Positions 1 through 14,400 of a stretch of 64,000 nt of DNA are shown here, in pieces (positions within the stretch are counted from its first letter, which is position 1; the number at the start of each line of letters is the position of its first letter). The DNA comes from Temnothorax longispinosus (taxonomy: Eukaryota > Arthropoda > Insecta > Hymenoptera > Formicidae): positions 2,604,001 through 2,668,000 of the forward strand of contig NC_092365.1 of assembly GCF_030848805.1 (NCBI RefSeq). Reading direction: 5' to 3'. A model generated the notes under the pieces. The model saw only the letters and a list, made by a program, of their open reading frames with translations, was not told where the DNA came from and searched no databases. Both the position numbers and the translations under genes were made by a program.

Positions 1-584
1 CTCGGGAGTTAATTTTTTTAGACTCGAGGGCATAATTAGCGGGGAAACTTTGTGATTTCTCGGTTAGTTGACATTTGTCATTGCCCTGACCGAAATTTTT
101 TCGTGATTAATACATTAACTTTCGAGAGAACCTAAATGTTAACCTTTCTCGTACAAAATTTAATTTATCTGTCTTGTATTAAATTTCAATTTAAACTCTA
201 ATTGAGAAAAGTCCTCGAATATTAATAAAACAATACTCTGCATCGAATAACCGAGATATATTTCATAGAGTTGCTTTTAATCTCGACCGAAATGAGATTT
301 TATAAAACTGTCTATATAACGTTATAATTTTCCACAGCTCTTTTTATACGACTTTATTATTTTTCATAATTTTATCGTATCGCGTTTGCATTAACACGTT
401 TGACTTTTGCAATATAATTTACACCTCAGATAATCTTGCCTTTGAAGATCCGTCGGTTTTTTCTATTTGAAGAATTTCCGTGGTTGCGGTGCATTATTAT
501 TCTTCGATATCGTACAAACAGATGTTCTCGTTACGTGCGATAGACAGCCGTGAGCGAGCGACTGAGGCGTAGCATTATTTTTCG

Positions 585-617
585 CGCTTCAACGACGCCG
601 GAGCCGTCGTTGAAGCG
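585..617. repeat. 13-base perfect inverted repeat with 7-base loop
   Basis: cgcttcaacgacg and its complement cgtcgttgaagcg surround ccggagc. The hairpin lies in a GC-rich patch within otherwise AT-rich sequence. Confidence 0.85.
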
Positions 618-749
618 TGTAAAGTGCGCTCAGAGAGTGTCAAGTACACAGTAAAGATCACTCCCGATCAAGCGTGCATTCCTCTCCCCTTGTCTCGTTA
701 AGGCCGCGTGGGTCGGTATTTGATCGCTGAACGATACGTATAGGCACGA

Positions 750-819
750 TGGTAGATCGACTTTAAGCTCAGCATCGCGCGGCGTCGAGATGAGATTGTG
801 GTAGATCGACTTTAAGCGC
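750..819 (+). repeat. Short direct repeat
   Basis: ggtagatcgactttaagc occurs twice, about 50 bases apart, in the same GC-rich patch as the 585-617 hairpin. Confidence 0.8.
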
Positions 820-2040
820 GACGTCATCACGCCGCGTCGAAATTGGGTATGCAACAACGAATCAGGATATGCATTGGCTTTAAATATTGCTTATATTGAA
901 TATCGATTCTGCATTGTTGTTACGGAATACGTAAAGTTAAATGTGTGGCCAGAATGGGAGAATTATTCGAAGGCCACTATCGTATATATTTATTACAAAA
1001 GAGATTTGCGTTCTTATACATTAAAACAGACATAGTATAGACTTTATTTAGGTCATTTGTATTTTGCTGTCGTCGTAATTTTGTTGAACCCTTGTTTTTC
1101 GTATATCGATAATTTCGAGTTTTTTTTATTTCTTCTCATTTATTTACTCTTCTAACATTAATATAGGTTACGCTTATTTAGTTTTACTAGTTTTATTTTT
1201 GTTACTTTTGTTACAATTATTTTACTATATTTCGATTCATCGCGAAGTGCGACGTAAATGTATGTGATGGCTGCCTTAAGTTTTTATTTTCCGGTCTGCC
1301 ATCTCGTCGAGATTGCCCATCTACCTGCCTGCTAAAAGTCTGAAATCTCGTCTTTATGCATTAACGTCGAAGGCATCGTGAGGTTTCCTCGAGAAACATC
1401 GATAGATGCGTCACGTCGAGCGATAAAGTTGAAGTGCTCGTGAGTGACAGGGACAGAGACAGGTCGGAAAAGAGGGGGCAGGAAGAGGGTAAAGGCCATT
1501 AGAGAGAGAGATCGAGTACCGGCACTACATTAGGCTCGTACCTTATAAGGAGAGGCTCTCCCGGCTCACGATATATCGAATCGATATAGAATTATCGAGG
1601 GGCCGAGCTTGTAATCTTATCATGTCACAACCGTCGCCGTGTATTTTGCGTATTTATCTGTGAAATCAGTCAGGTGTATATGTGCAATAGGTGCAAACGG
1701 AATTCTATACGCGAATTCTAGTTCTAGGCTCCATGTAGGATGCCTCCTCTCGACTCGCTCGTAGATTTCCTCGGTAAATATCGCCCGACCATCGTGCATC
1801 TCGCAAAGATCTCAAAATTGTTATTTTCAGTGATAATAACATAAATGTGTGGCACGCATTTCGCTAAATATTTAGAATTTAATTAATAAATATTAAAAGT
1901 TATATTTGTAATATAATCGTATGTTGTCACTTGGTTCGTAATATATTTCTACTTTTTAATTATTGTAGTGTTGTATCAACCTCTTCTGATTGTGAAATGA
2001 ATTTTTAATAGTTAGAAAGAAGTGAAGATTTAATTTTTTA

Positions 2041-2205
2041 TTTAATTATATTTTGTTTAATTTAAATTCATAAGAATTAAAGAGAAAATAATGAAAAAAA
2101 AATTAAAAATACTGTGGTGAATATTGTTCATTCTGTCAAGAATATATTAGAATTAAAAAAGGACTTAATGTGTTCATATATGTATATTAGTGTTCTTGAA
2201 GAGAA
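2041..2205 (+). repeat. Dispersed AT-rich repeat, copy 1
   Basis: Shares a recognisable order of segments with 5587-5757: ttaattatatttt, caatttaaat-like and aaagaaaa-like runs, tgaaaaaaa, actg(g)tgaat, attgttcatt, tattagaat and a final attcttgaaga-like end. Divergence is high, so it is old. It touches the left side of the 2241 exon but not the exon itself. Confidence 0.6.
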
Positions 2206-2240
2206 TTTAACCGAACACTTCGCATGCCTCCCGCTTGCAG

Positions 2241-2469
2241 AACCAAAGAAGCGCCGTTTTCATCCCCTGCGCGGTCTCCGGAAGATCTTCCGGCGAAAGA
2301 GTCGCGGTGCCGCCGATGCACGGTCCGTCTCCAATTCTGCCGATCGGGATGCCGAATTGGCGCGCCTCCCACGGGAGGAGATCACGATGAGGCATCCTGC
2401 GGGACGCCCCGAGGAAGCCCGTAGCAGGAGCGCCAGCGAGCTCCTCACCGACTCCTGCGATCGGGAAAG
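2241..2469 (+). CDS. CRACD-like exon with basic N-terminal block
   Basis: An internal coding exon between a pyrimidine-containing acceptor (cgcttgcag at 2240) and a good donor (gaaag/gtaagg at 2470). It encodes the basic block KKRRFHPLRGLRKIFRRKSR followed by a charged, serine-rich stretch ending SASELLTDSCDRE. In vertebrate CRACD/KIAA1522 a similar short block of phenylalanine and lysine lies just before the SHDSIF segment. The exon opens with two bases completing a codon, so an earlier coding exon is required. The open frame continues upstream to 2114, but that stretch is part of an AT-rich dispersed repeat (2041-2205), so the acceptor is preferred as the left boundary. It leaves two bases of an arginine or serine codon to the next exon. 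Confidence 0.7.
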
Positions 2470-5400
2470 GTAAGGAAACATCTCTCTATATTTTATTATC
2501 AATCTCGGAAATAATTTTTTTTTTAAAGTGTACTTAAAATAATGAATACAAAAATCGGCAATCTAAAAGATCGGTTTTACGTGTAAGAATCTATCTATAT
2601 TTTATATTCACTGATATTATTTTTTAAAAATAATTTTCGAAAAATTTAAAAATAAATGTGGCTTGTAATCGTTTCTATATCTTAGAAATTACTATCTAAA
2701 ATTGATTATATAAAGTTAATTGATACAATGATAGCTTGGGTTTACGCAAGATATGTAATATCTTGAATTTTTAAAAAATTGCTTCCTCGTAAGATAAAGA
2801 TTACTTCAAGTACACGCGAAATATTTATGCAGATCTTTCTTAGCAGATTTGCGATATCAGAGCATTGTAGTATTCATCGATTTGTTAATGTTTGCAACAA
2901 TACCATGTTAAATCTTTTCAGTGGACGACTGCACGTCCGATCGTCAAAAAGATGCAAATTCATCGCGTCTTTCAAGACCCGCGGATCGTTTAAGCAGTAA
3001 ATATCACGAAATTTATCTCGGCGCCAGTAGGTCATTGAGTTATATGGCAGTCGCTTAACTTACGGAGAACCTAATTATCATCTCCGAAAACAATTTCCTA
3101 ACGGCAAACGTAGATAATAGCGCTATAGTCATGTTACCAAAATATCAGCTATTGATAACTAGCTATTTCCTGTAATGTCTAACGAAAGAATTAAAAATAG
3201 AAGAGCCGTGGAGTAACACTGACCTTGTTCAAATATGAAAATCTAAATCTACATTTTAAAGTAGTTTTATCACAAGAGCTTATAGACTTGATTAAAATGT
3301 AGGTAACCGCCAATTACTGTTGTTGTTTCTAACAAAAGTTCTCTCTTGAATTCCTATTTATAATTCAATTTTACCTTTAGCTTTATTTTAGTTTTTTTTT
3401 TCTAAAAATAACACTACTAGTAGCAAAAAGAGAGATCTCTTCTTTTTTTTAAACGGATGTAAAATGCTTTTATAGCCTTTTTGAAGCGCGAATCGAACCG
3501 CGAGCGTGTTCGGCTCGTTATCAATTTACGATCCTTGGCCTCGTTTTCTCGTTCAGCTTTTATTTTTGTCCTCGTAGTACCTCGTAGTAGCTGCTTACCT
3601 CGTAGTAGCACGAAACTTGAGGGCGTTTTGCGTGCTCTGCATGATTTACGTGGGTCGATATGCATCGTCGTATTGTATAACGGCGACGCGGTTTGCTTTC
3701 GTTCGAGCGATAGCGCACATTACAGAAAGGCCGCATAATTATCTGTCGTTGTTGACGTGTGTCATTCCTGGCAGATAACTCATCGCCTTATAATTACGAG
3801 TTATTAATAGCATCGAGTAAATTTTACGTTAAACGATATGCGCAATACTTTTTCTCTTTGCAATGAATATAGGATTATAGAACGACAATATTATCACAGA
3901 AGGAGAGGATAACATTTTTTTGCATATTATAGATTATTATTTTATTTTATTTAATTACTTATTTATGCGATATATTTTCTTGCACAGTTGTATATATTTT
4001 TGGACACACGTACTTACATGAGTTTTGTTTCCTTTCAATTTGAATAATTCGATTTAATAATGTGACACGAAATTTCTATTTTTAAATGAAATGCCATCAG
4101 GGAAGTTCGAGATAAGAGGATCTCTTGTAACATACTTTATTGAACGCGTCGTTGTCTCTCTCTGCCCTTTTAGCGTATTCCTCCGACGAGGCGGGGTGGA
4201 GGATAGTTTCGTCAAGTTACGAGGAGGCGCCGGCAAATTGTCAGTGTCCCACGATAGCGTTTTCCCGGGAGAAGTTCCTCACACTCGGCCTCTCTCCTCG
4301 CTGGCCAGCCTGGCGACGCTCGAGGTCAGTATTTATTCTCGTATTCAGATGTCACAGATGTTCTGTAAAACGTTCGAACTGCTTTTAACGTATTTCTCAG
4401 GGGACTGGTCACGAAGGACCGGTAGATTATTTAAGTCCAAGCTAAGACACATGGAAATCTGCTAAAGAAATATTGAAGATAAGATTTCCCAAACTTGCAT
4501 AAAATTATGAAGAAAGAAAGAAATGTTTATTTTTTTTTAATTTTTAAGAAAACTTGGTTATGCTAAGAACCGGTAGATTATTTAAGTCCAAGCTAAGACA
4601 CATTGAAATCTGCTAAAGAAATATTGAAGATAAAATTTTCCAAACTTGCACAAAATTTAAAGGAAAAGAAACGTTTATTTTTTTTTTAATTTCTAAGTAA
4701 ATATGCGGTATGTTAATAGTTCGCTCATTTATGTTACAATCGCTATATAAAAGATAAAGTATCGAAGCGTTAGTAAAATTAATATTTAGTGGCATTATTT
4801 TCTGTGCGTTTGAAAGATTGATGCAACATTCACGCAATTATTCGCTAGGCGGACGCTCGTAAAGTTTTCCTTTCCACCGGCCGGTGAAACTCCCGGCGAC
4901 ATTCGAATTATCCGTAAGAGCCGTTATAATCGTGACGCAAGTATACGTACGGTCGTGTGTGTAGTTTACATATCCGCGAATTATATACGCGAGTGCGCCG
5001 GGGATTCGCGAGTCGCGTGCTCGCCACTGCGTGAAGCGTGAACGGCTGCAAAAACGGCCGATGCTTCACGTCTCATCTCGCGGTCATCGGGAGATCCGCC
5101 GAGGTATTCTAAGCACGCGCGAATCGAGCCTATACGCGATTACACATGTCCGCGATCGGCTCGTGACTTGTCTTCCAATCTTTGCGGCGCGCGGCGCGGT
5201 GAAGAATCGCGACGCACTCGCACTCGCACTCGCGTTACTCCGGGTAAACCGATCACCGTTACCGGTATAGGTAACGTTGCATAAATGACGATGCGCCGCG
5301 AGCGTAATTAACGAACAAGGCTGCTAATTAACCAGCGCGGCGGGCGGCTGATGTTCTGTATTTCCTCGAACAAATGCGCGACTTACTTTTTCTTTCTCTC

Positions 5401-8400
5401 GTCGCACACCGTTACTCTTTCGTTATTCTTCCTTTCGCGCGACCGTAGATCGTTATCTCCGTCTTTTTCGTCGCTTCCGTCCATTTTACTGCCACTCTAG
5501 CACGTATCGTTTATGACGAAAGTAATAACAGTTATTTTAAGGAGCGAATTTTTAAAGTTAAAATAGTAATTTAACGATTTGTTTTTAATTATATTTTATC
5601 CATTGCATTCAATTTAAATCCATGGCGATTAAATAAAAAAGAAAAGAATGAAAAAAATTGAAAACACTGGTGAATTATTGTTCATTGTTTTTTATCAGCA
5701 ATATTAGAATCTAAAAAGAAAATAAATATGTATATACGTGCCAGTATTCCTAAAAAGATTATCAATATTATGTTCATTGCAGCACTCGAAAATAGCACAG
5801 TAATATTAGTAGTGATATATTATTGTGATAAGAATTATTTAATTAATCGACTTATAGCTCGCGACGAATATTAATTCGATTAAAACAAGCAATAATTTAC
5901 AAATAATAATTTACAAAGCGCACTCCATATCGAAATATATATGCCAATAAATTATATTTTATGCTTCGATTAGAATAAGAGGTATAATTATACTTTATCT
6001 ATATATTTTTATTAATAGTAGGCGATATGCATTAATTCGATTTTCTGGGAACGTAATATTTGTAAGGATAGAATTTTTTCACTTCCCGCTTTCGCAAACT
6101 TATATATTCCGGCAAATTATATCGTGCATCTCGATTAGAACGGCGATAATGATAGCCCGAGCGCGTCTCCCGCGACGGCCGCAATTATCACGAATTGATA
6201 ATTATTTGATGGTTCATGTCAGAATGCCACGCGATATGTGGGACGATCCTTTCCATCCTTTCTATTTTCGAGAGAAAAATGAGAAGCGCGTTCCGTCCTG
6301 ATACTTGAGGAAAGTCGCGAATAGTTTTCACGTTCGTGGAAAACCCAAAACCCCGCGAGGGACTCGAAGGTTTCACTTTGCGTGAACGCGTCTTCGTCTC
6401 TGTTTTCCAGCGGAGGCCGGCCAGGAAGAGTAACGAGATCATCGAGCACAAGGAGTACAATCATCATCACGTCGCACAAAGGCACCGGATATCCCTTCGG
6501 GTAATTCGCGGAAGCTTTTAACATACTTTTAAGGCTCGTAAATCGACGCGTTATACAAGTCGAGGCCGGCACTTTTAGCGATAAACATTTCGCGCGAAAC
6601 GCGCGCAATAATCTTTATCGTCGTATTTCTCTGTGTCGGAAATATATTTTTCCCTCCTTTTTCGCGACGTTAAAATGTCGCCTTCTATACGCCTGACGCA
6701 CATAATGACGAAGATAAAATTCGCGTTCTGCAATACGGCGAGAATATTTCGCTTTCAAGTGTAAATTAATGAGTGGAAAAAAAAAGATGAAAAGTATAAG
6801 AAGCCCGTCCTCTCGAAAAATAAGATTTCTGCGTCAGATAAAGTTTCTGCAAATGACACAGCACCGCAACACACCGCGCGCATATAATTATTGACCGCCA
6901 CCTTATCGTTCGTTCGTAGGTACTCGAGCAAATAAAAACGGTCATAGAGAACCGGAACCAACTGGCCTCGGCGACCTCGCCGGATACGGCCAGTATAGCG
7001 CACGTAAGTATTTTGGCGAACGAATTAATTCGTCCAGATCTCGAAAGGGCAAACGACAACTTTCGGTCAGTCGATCTCCCGAAACGCGACTGTGTGATTA
7101 TCCGGTCCGCAAACCTTTCACTTAAATAAAAAAAATTTTACCTGCAGTGTTTGCATTTAATAGATTCCATAGGTGGGTTATTAAAAAATTAAATATTTAT
7201 TGTGTACTAAATTACAAAATTGGTCGTCTTATCAATTGTTACGCAACGTGGTCCGCGCTGTTGCTTACTTGCAGCCGAATGCCTTATTCGTCGTAATTAA
7301 ATTTTGCACCGTAAAATTTAGTGAGTTAAAGTTAATTTACATTTTTCAATTCGAGTTAATTTTTTCACTTTTGCGCACGAGCGGCGCGAAATTTTTTCAA
7401 GACGCGCGTGCGGGGCCGAAGGAAAGCTGGGCCGCTCTTCTTTTAATCAAGACAGAAAGCCAGGCAGAGCGATAGGCTCCTCTCCGCGCCGCGGCTAATT
7501 ACCGGCGCGTTTCACCCATTTTTTTCCTAATACGTTACATACACGCGGCGCGCATACACAAGTGACGTCACGTTTCGCTTTTGCGTTTCAGGCTGCCGGC
7601 GAGCGGTATCAGCAGGAAACCACCGAGGTGAGATAAAGTGCGCGACGAGCGTTACTTTTTACTCTCGCGGCGTATTGGCGTCCGCGCGCGCTGTGTCGGC
7701 CGCAGTTTCGATCCGCGACGCGGCCGTCCGGTATCGCTCGCCGATAGCGCGGCTATAAGTAAGACGGTGGCAAACCGATCGCGGTAGCCTCGACCGATTC
7801 TTTTTTTTCATGTCGCTGTCTCGCGTGGTCTCGCGTGTTCCGCGCCGCGCGTCTCTCATCTCCGCGATCCTTCGATTTATTTTTTCGTGAGATGACATAA
7901 CGGCGATCTGTCGAAATCGCGCGCGACAGAGTGTACACGTGTACAAGTGTGTTAAGTGCGCGATCTGTCTCCGAAAATGAGCAACGATGCGGCACGCCGG
8001 AAACCTGTGCGACGGATGCTCAATAGAGTCCTGCTCGTGTCCTCAATCGTGTCAGCCTTCAGGGCTAGAATCGGGGTAAGAGGAGGGAGGAGAGGACAGA
8101 GGAAGAATCTCCTCGTCTCCTCTCATTACTCCGAGTTAATGTAAACTTTCTCCGTCGGCCGCTCGGGGAAAAAAAAAGAACGCGATCTCGCCGAGGTGAC
8201 AGCCTGTCATCGACTTTCCTTCCTTACGTCACACTCGCGCTCGGCCTGTCTCTCTCCGGCTAGATACATGTACATATTTGAGTATTCGTAATCCGCGAAC
8301 GTTATCTCGCCGGAAGACTCGCGTCGAGACCGCTCGTCGGGATCGAATATTTCGCGTATTGTGCTCTAGAATCGTCTCGTAATCGAATTAATCGGGTCGT

Positions 8401-11400
8401 TCTCCATTTTTAGAATCGCTTCGCCGTGTTCGAGAGACATGGGGAGAGGAGCGGCGCGGAGGAGAGCCAGCAGGCGAAGGTGAGTGCACGATCTGAAGAA
8501 TATATCATTCATATATACGGTGTATACATTCTACCGGTTTCGCCACTCGTCCCGGCACCACCGCGTGCTGAGAAAGAGAAAAGCGTATCCTTCCTCCTCC
8601 CCGAAATACCGCGCTAATCAGACACTGTCGTAAATCAACCGGCGAATTTCTGATGCAACAGGTGGCGAATGGCGAATCCGATAGAGAGAGGGAGCGAGAG
8701 AGACAGAGGAGCCCGTTAAAATCTCGTCTCTCTCGCTATTAGATAACCCCTTTGTATGCGCGCTGCCAACGAATCGCGCGTAACGTGGGAACGATCGCGT
8801 TTGTTGACTACGAGATATGAGTCCGTTGTACCGCCGCCGCGCCGTGCCGCATTATCATCGTCATCCTCGCGTGCGGGTGACACCGGTACACCGGGCTTTG
8901 TAACGGGAACCTCCGACGAGGTCGTCGCACGACCGAAAAAGCTATAACGCCCGCGGTGCGTCTCGGCACCTTTGTTCCATCCACCTGAAACGTATCCGGG
9001 TTAGCCAGACCTCCCCCCCCCCCCCTGTCATAAAGCACGTCGTCAAAAAGCAACGCGATGGTCGGTGCACCGTGTATATTTATCGTAATTCTCGGAACGT
9101 CGAAAATGTGGCCTGCATGCCGTAATCTGTCGCGAGGGGACAAAGATGTGGATGCACCAGCGAAAAATTGCCAACAGGAAGTTCTTTGTGGCCTGCATGC
9201 CGCGGATGTTGCTGATATTTCGCGTTCATTGTTCAGCAAGACGAACGATAAAAGCTGTATTCGTTATACTACGTTGAAAGTTCTCCTTAATATTCTCTAA
9301 CTTATTATTTCTTCGAGATAAATTCGACGTAGCGATTTGCGCTAATCCTCCGCATTGTTCTCTAAACGTTTGGCGCGTCTAATTACGATCAATAAATCAT
9401 AATTTTAAAAACTTATAGTAATATAAATATAAAAAATGATCATTATCTTAGGCAATATTAATAACGTTAAACTTGTAACAGAATAGGTAATGTTGGCACG
9501 TTTAATGAAGTTAACATGGTCATTAATGCTCTTGCATTAGTATTAGTATATGAACCTGTTATTGTTATTAATATTTAACATTAGTAATAATCAACTAATT
9601 AATTTCGATATTTTAATAATGGTGTTAATGGTTTATTACTATTTCATCGTTACTATATATTTCATTGTATAATTCTCTCCGAGGCGATGCTCTATTTTTC
9701 AATGTGGGAGAAAAAAAGCTGATTTATTTTTATTCGACGAGTGGAAAATGATAAAACGGGCTGAATAGGGGATGGGGTAGGAGAAGAGTTATTCCGGGGA
9801 TCTCCGGGTTTGTCACCGCGCGCCTAAACAAGAGATATTTTTGGATCGTGACACATTTATGGAACTTTCGACGCGAAAGCAAGCGTCCCGCGAAATAGTA
9901 AAGACAATGAAGACGGGAGGAGGTGGAGAAGGAAGGAGAACGCGAAGCCAAACACAGGGAACGCGTCCCGTGTCCCTTTTACGGCGTTCTCCCCGTTGTT
10001 TTCCAACTTCTCTTGCCCGCCCGCTACCATTATTTCCTCCGTCCGCACGGTGATGAATCCCCGTCCGCGGCTATTATTGCCGGCTCTTCGTGATGGACGA
10101 CGACGCCGTTTAAAACAATATCCTCGGCTCGATACGAGCCGAGTGGCGCTCTCCGCAAAATTCTCGGTTCTTTGTCGCTGCCACTGACTCAGTTTTCAGA
10201 GCTATTAAAATACGCGTTTGCGTTATATTGCAGCCTCGCAGCTACAATGGTGCATTGTCGTCGCTGAAAAGTCGATGGGCTTTACGTTTGAAATGAAAGG
10301 GAAACTGATTGCAGTGGCCAATTAAATTGTTATCAAAGCGTCACTATTTATAGCCACTATGTAGGTATTTATGAATCCGACGAGTTGAGCAACAGTTTTA
10401 AGCGCGAAGTCTTTTAAAGCACAACGATTAAGATATTTTAACGAATATCTTAACGAATATCTTAACGCATATCTTAACAAATATTTTAATGAATATCTTA
10501 ACGAATATCTTAACGAATAGCATCGCCCAAGATTTTCAGATAGGACACGAAATAAACGCGGTAACGTCGCCGCTATATTTGTTCGACATCGGGACTTGAA
10601 AAAGCTGAGGTTCGAATTAAAATCTGAATTAAATCTCGAGTCGAGACTTGAACAGATTTGACGAGCCGAAGGATCGGTAACGTTTTCTTGCACACATGTC
10701 TTCCACGTTAGCTCGCTCAATGACGCAAAAGTTAGAGATACGTGGCATTAGTCACAGGATGCGGGGGGAGGGGAGGTGGGCAAACGACGTTTCGATAGCG
10801 AGTATAGAAACAAGCAGAAGCGAGAGACGGCACGTAATAACGGGGGGCACGATACGAAGTTTACTGTTACTTGGCCCGTGGCCTGGCAGCGGCGCATGGA
10901 TCAACACGCCGAGCGTTTCAATGCCCCTCGCTCGCTGGCTTGCTTTCATCGTCGGACCGACAGGCGATTGGGGCGATATACAATAAATTTTATCCCCCCT
11001 GAAAAAAATACCGCTGCGCGGACAGCGAATCCATCAATAGCATAAATTTTATCGAGCCATCGTTTATCAATTCGAAGTCGATCCTTCTTGGTAAATCATA
11101 TACACGAGTTATCATCTCTATCATATAATTTAATTTCTATAATGAAAATAATTATTTGGCAAATATCAGCAGATATTATTGCTTGTAGGAGTAAATTTTA
11201 ATAGACATAAAATAGATACTTAATTTTTATTTTTTATCTTTTTTGAGGTGAAAGGGGTAATTGCAAACAATTGATCTTTATTAATGCTAATAATTTTCAG
11301 AAAAATTGTTCGTGATTTTTGAAAGATCATTGCATCTTGTTTGTTTACATTGCACGTTGTTGAACAATAATCGCCATTATTTACCGTTTAATTGCCACTG

Positions 11401-14400
11401 TCGGCAGATAGTTCATTGTCAATAAGGAGGTGCAGCATCTGAAACATGCGTCGGTAAAACGACTCAGAATAGCATTATCATTGTAGCGTGCAAATAGAGA
11501 TGGCGGCACTTGTACGTTTAAATCGCCGCGAAACACAATAGATACAGCATCGTGCTGCAAGAGAGCACTAGCTCACCTTCCATCGCGATTTGCGGCTAAT
11601 CGCCATTTTGACGCAATAAAATCTCCTTTGGAACGTCATAAATCATAAACCTTTTTGCAAACAATTGACTTACCTCGAAAAATTTTGGCAAAATTATCTT
11701 TTCGAATCATTCCTCGCAACGATCAAAATAAAATAATAATAAAATAAAACAGAAGAAATATATTACAACTCTTTCGCGATGGATCTATGTACCGAACTGA
11801 TGTTTATAAGAAAAAGCTTAAACAATTTTAAGAACAATTTTGTTTGCATTAATTCAATTTTTTGCATTAATTATCGATAATCCTTTCTTCACGTTAATGA
11901 TAATAACAGCAACCTATATTTAACCATCGGACCTTTGATTATAATTAATTTCCTTGATATACGTACGCGTCTTTCTTTCTGCTTCTCCCTATTTGTTAGG
12001 CGCAATTTTTAAGAATAAGCGTCTAAATCGACTTTCTAGGAATTACATAAAGCGTCGTAATGTTCGCGACGATGTCCCGAACGCACTCGAGCGAGTAAAC
12101 GCTTGTGCAAGTGGAAAACGGGCTGACCGGCCTTTTTAATGTTTTTTTCTTTCTGTTTTCTGCCGTCAATCGATGATCGACGATTACGCGATGCCGCTCT
12201 ATCGTTATATTTCCTCTTTATTTCGCGACCGCTATCATAGATTTATGTCTCCATCAAGGCGCCCTCCGTCATTCCTCGATTCGACGTTTTCGCGACTGCC
12301 ACTTTTCTCATGATTCACGACTTCCGGAATATGCTATTAAAATATTGTACCGCAACCCCGAGACCGTTTCATTTTATTTTTGCAACGCTCGACTCGTAAA
12401 TGCTGAAATCTTTTGTGAACACGTGCCACAAAGGACGCTCCGTTATCGCGGTATAAAAAGTTACCGAGCGACTTCCAAAACGCATTTCATTATCACTTGA
12501 ATAACATTCATGTAAATTTCTTTTTTTTTTCTCGAGACGTGTCGCGGATTCCGTCGACACGTCGAGTGCCGAAGTTCGTTGACTCGATGCGTGCAGGTTA
12601 CCTCGATCCTTTTCCTCGAAGAGAGACTCGAAGATGCCGAATAAACAGACGCGAGGCACGCGTTTAGAAATTTCAATTCTGTATACCAAATTCTAATTTT
12701 ATATATTGTGAGATGTAAAATGTAAAATATATAAAATTGACAGAAACGGTTTAGCTTCTTTCGATACACCTGGCAATCTATGTCGAAAAAGCTAAACTAT
12801 TTTTGTGAATTATTTACTGGTGAAGAAAAGCTTCTATTTCTGTTTCATATATTAAACACGGATATTAAGTCACCCTTGAACACTCGTTGACACAGTTTGG
12901 AAGATTATATGCGTGCAATAATATATATTAATATTATATTATTTTTTACATTTCTCTCTTGACGAGATGTCTAAGAGCATAAATAAATAATTGGGCACTC
13001 TTTCCCACAAAGAGTGCTAAGATACAGGCTAACGAAGGCTTAGCTAGACGCGAACACTGTCGCGCTATTCTAAATCTCTTGTGGCAACGATCGAGCAGTG
13101 AAGGATCGTTAATCGAATGCGATGAATCATTTCGTCCGGGAGATTTGCAGCTACCTACTAAGTGTCATTTATCTCATTTCGCGGAATGGAAACGTCGTGA
13201 ACCATGTTCGCCAAAAATTAGACGTCACCGTGTTTTCATGCCTGCTGTTTCATGCATATTACGGGAACGGTTTTCGGATAATCGATGGGAGATTTATAAG
13301 GGTCACGCGGCCTCTAATCGCGCGGCTTTTACGGCTTGACATTTCAGTCGCGATGCGAATCCACCGGACTGTCGGCGTAAGCCAGTTTGGTATTTGCCTG
13401 GCATTTGTTGCATCGCGCGATCTGCCTTCGCGTCGTCACGGCATGCATGCATACCGGCAAGGCCGAGGAATCCTCACAAGTCCTTACGGAGGACTAAATT
13501 CCGTAAGGCATTTATCGCTTCTTATATATTACTTTATCCCGGTGATCTAAAGTTCGAAGGAAAATCGGACGTCGTCGAAATTATCTTCGTCAGAATAATT
13601 TATAATTTAGAAAGTCAAACATCACGTAATTATTTTGCAAGAACAATAATTGAATAAGGGAAAACAGATATGAATGGAAGACTCTTTGGATTATCAGCGA
13701 TTTATAACCTTTTTTTTTTGACGCCAAGTAGCAGTAAAACATTCGGAGTATAATTTATTCAGCACATGTGAGACAACTTTCTGTGTATACATTTTAGCAC
13801 ACCTCATTACCATGCTTCGACATTACGAAATTTATTGCCATTTAATTTTGCAAACGAAAGATACGTTATATTACTTTTCTTCCACCTGCGACAGGAATTC
13901 CGCTATATTAGGAATCCGACTCGTTTCAGTAAACTCGATTTTGATAAATCTCACGTCTCCTCCGGTCACGTTCATTTATTCGTTCCGCGACGAGGAAATA
14001 AAACATTGTTGAGCAGCGCGGTGCTCGATGATCCGTGCTCTCTCGCGATTGTATAAATCGTTGCGCCGCGACAATTGCGAAGCTATACGAAAGGCTCTCG
14101 TTTTAATGTCGAGAAAGGAGCAGGAGCGGTTTGTAGGTGAATGGTCGGCGCGGCGAAAAGAAAATAGACCGTTTCGCAGAATAGATATCGACTTGCAACA
14201 TTAATTGCAACAAGAGTCGCGCGCGTCGTGTAAAACGATCGGCGGCGCTCCATATCGGTTAGCCGGTTGCTAATATTAGCACGCCGCGGCCGGAGGACTT
14301 TAAATTTCGTTCGTGCGTAACAAGCGGCAAGAGATACAGCTTTTCTGATAAGCGTGACACGAAAATCGACCGGTTCGAGCTGTTTGGAAAAAAAAAGAAA

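Larger units (their letters stand above)
1..2240. other. AT-rich left flank of the CRACD-like gene
   Basis: Probably intron or upstream sequence. A GC-rich patch at 530-850 contains the 585-617 hairpin and a short direct repeat. No coding exon with an outgoing phase that fits the 2241 exon could be identified. Confidence 0.4.

Noticed and set aside
12995..13017. Hairpin considered as a histone 3' stem-loop
   Set aside because: Stem sequence and loop do not match the conserved GGCTCTTTTCAGAGCC type and no histone gene is near.
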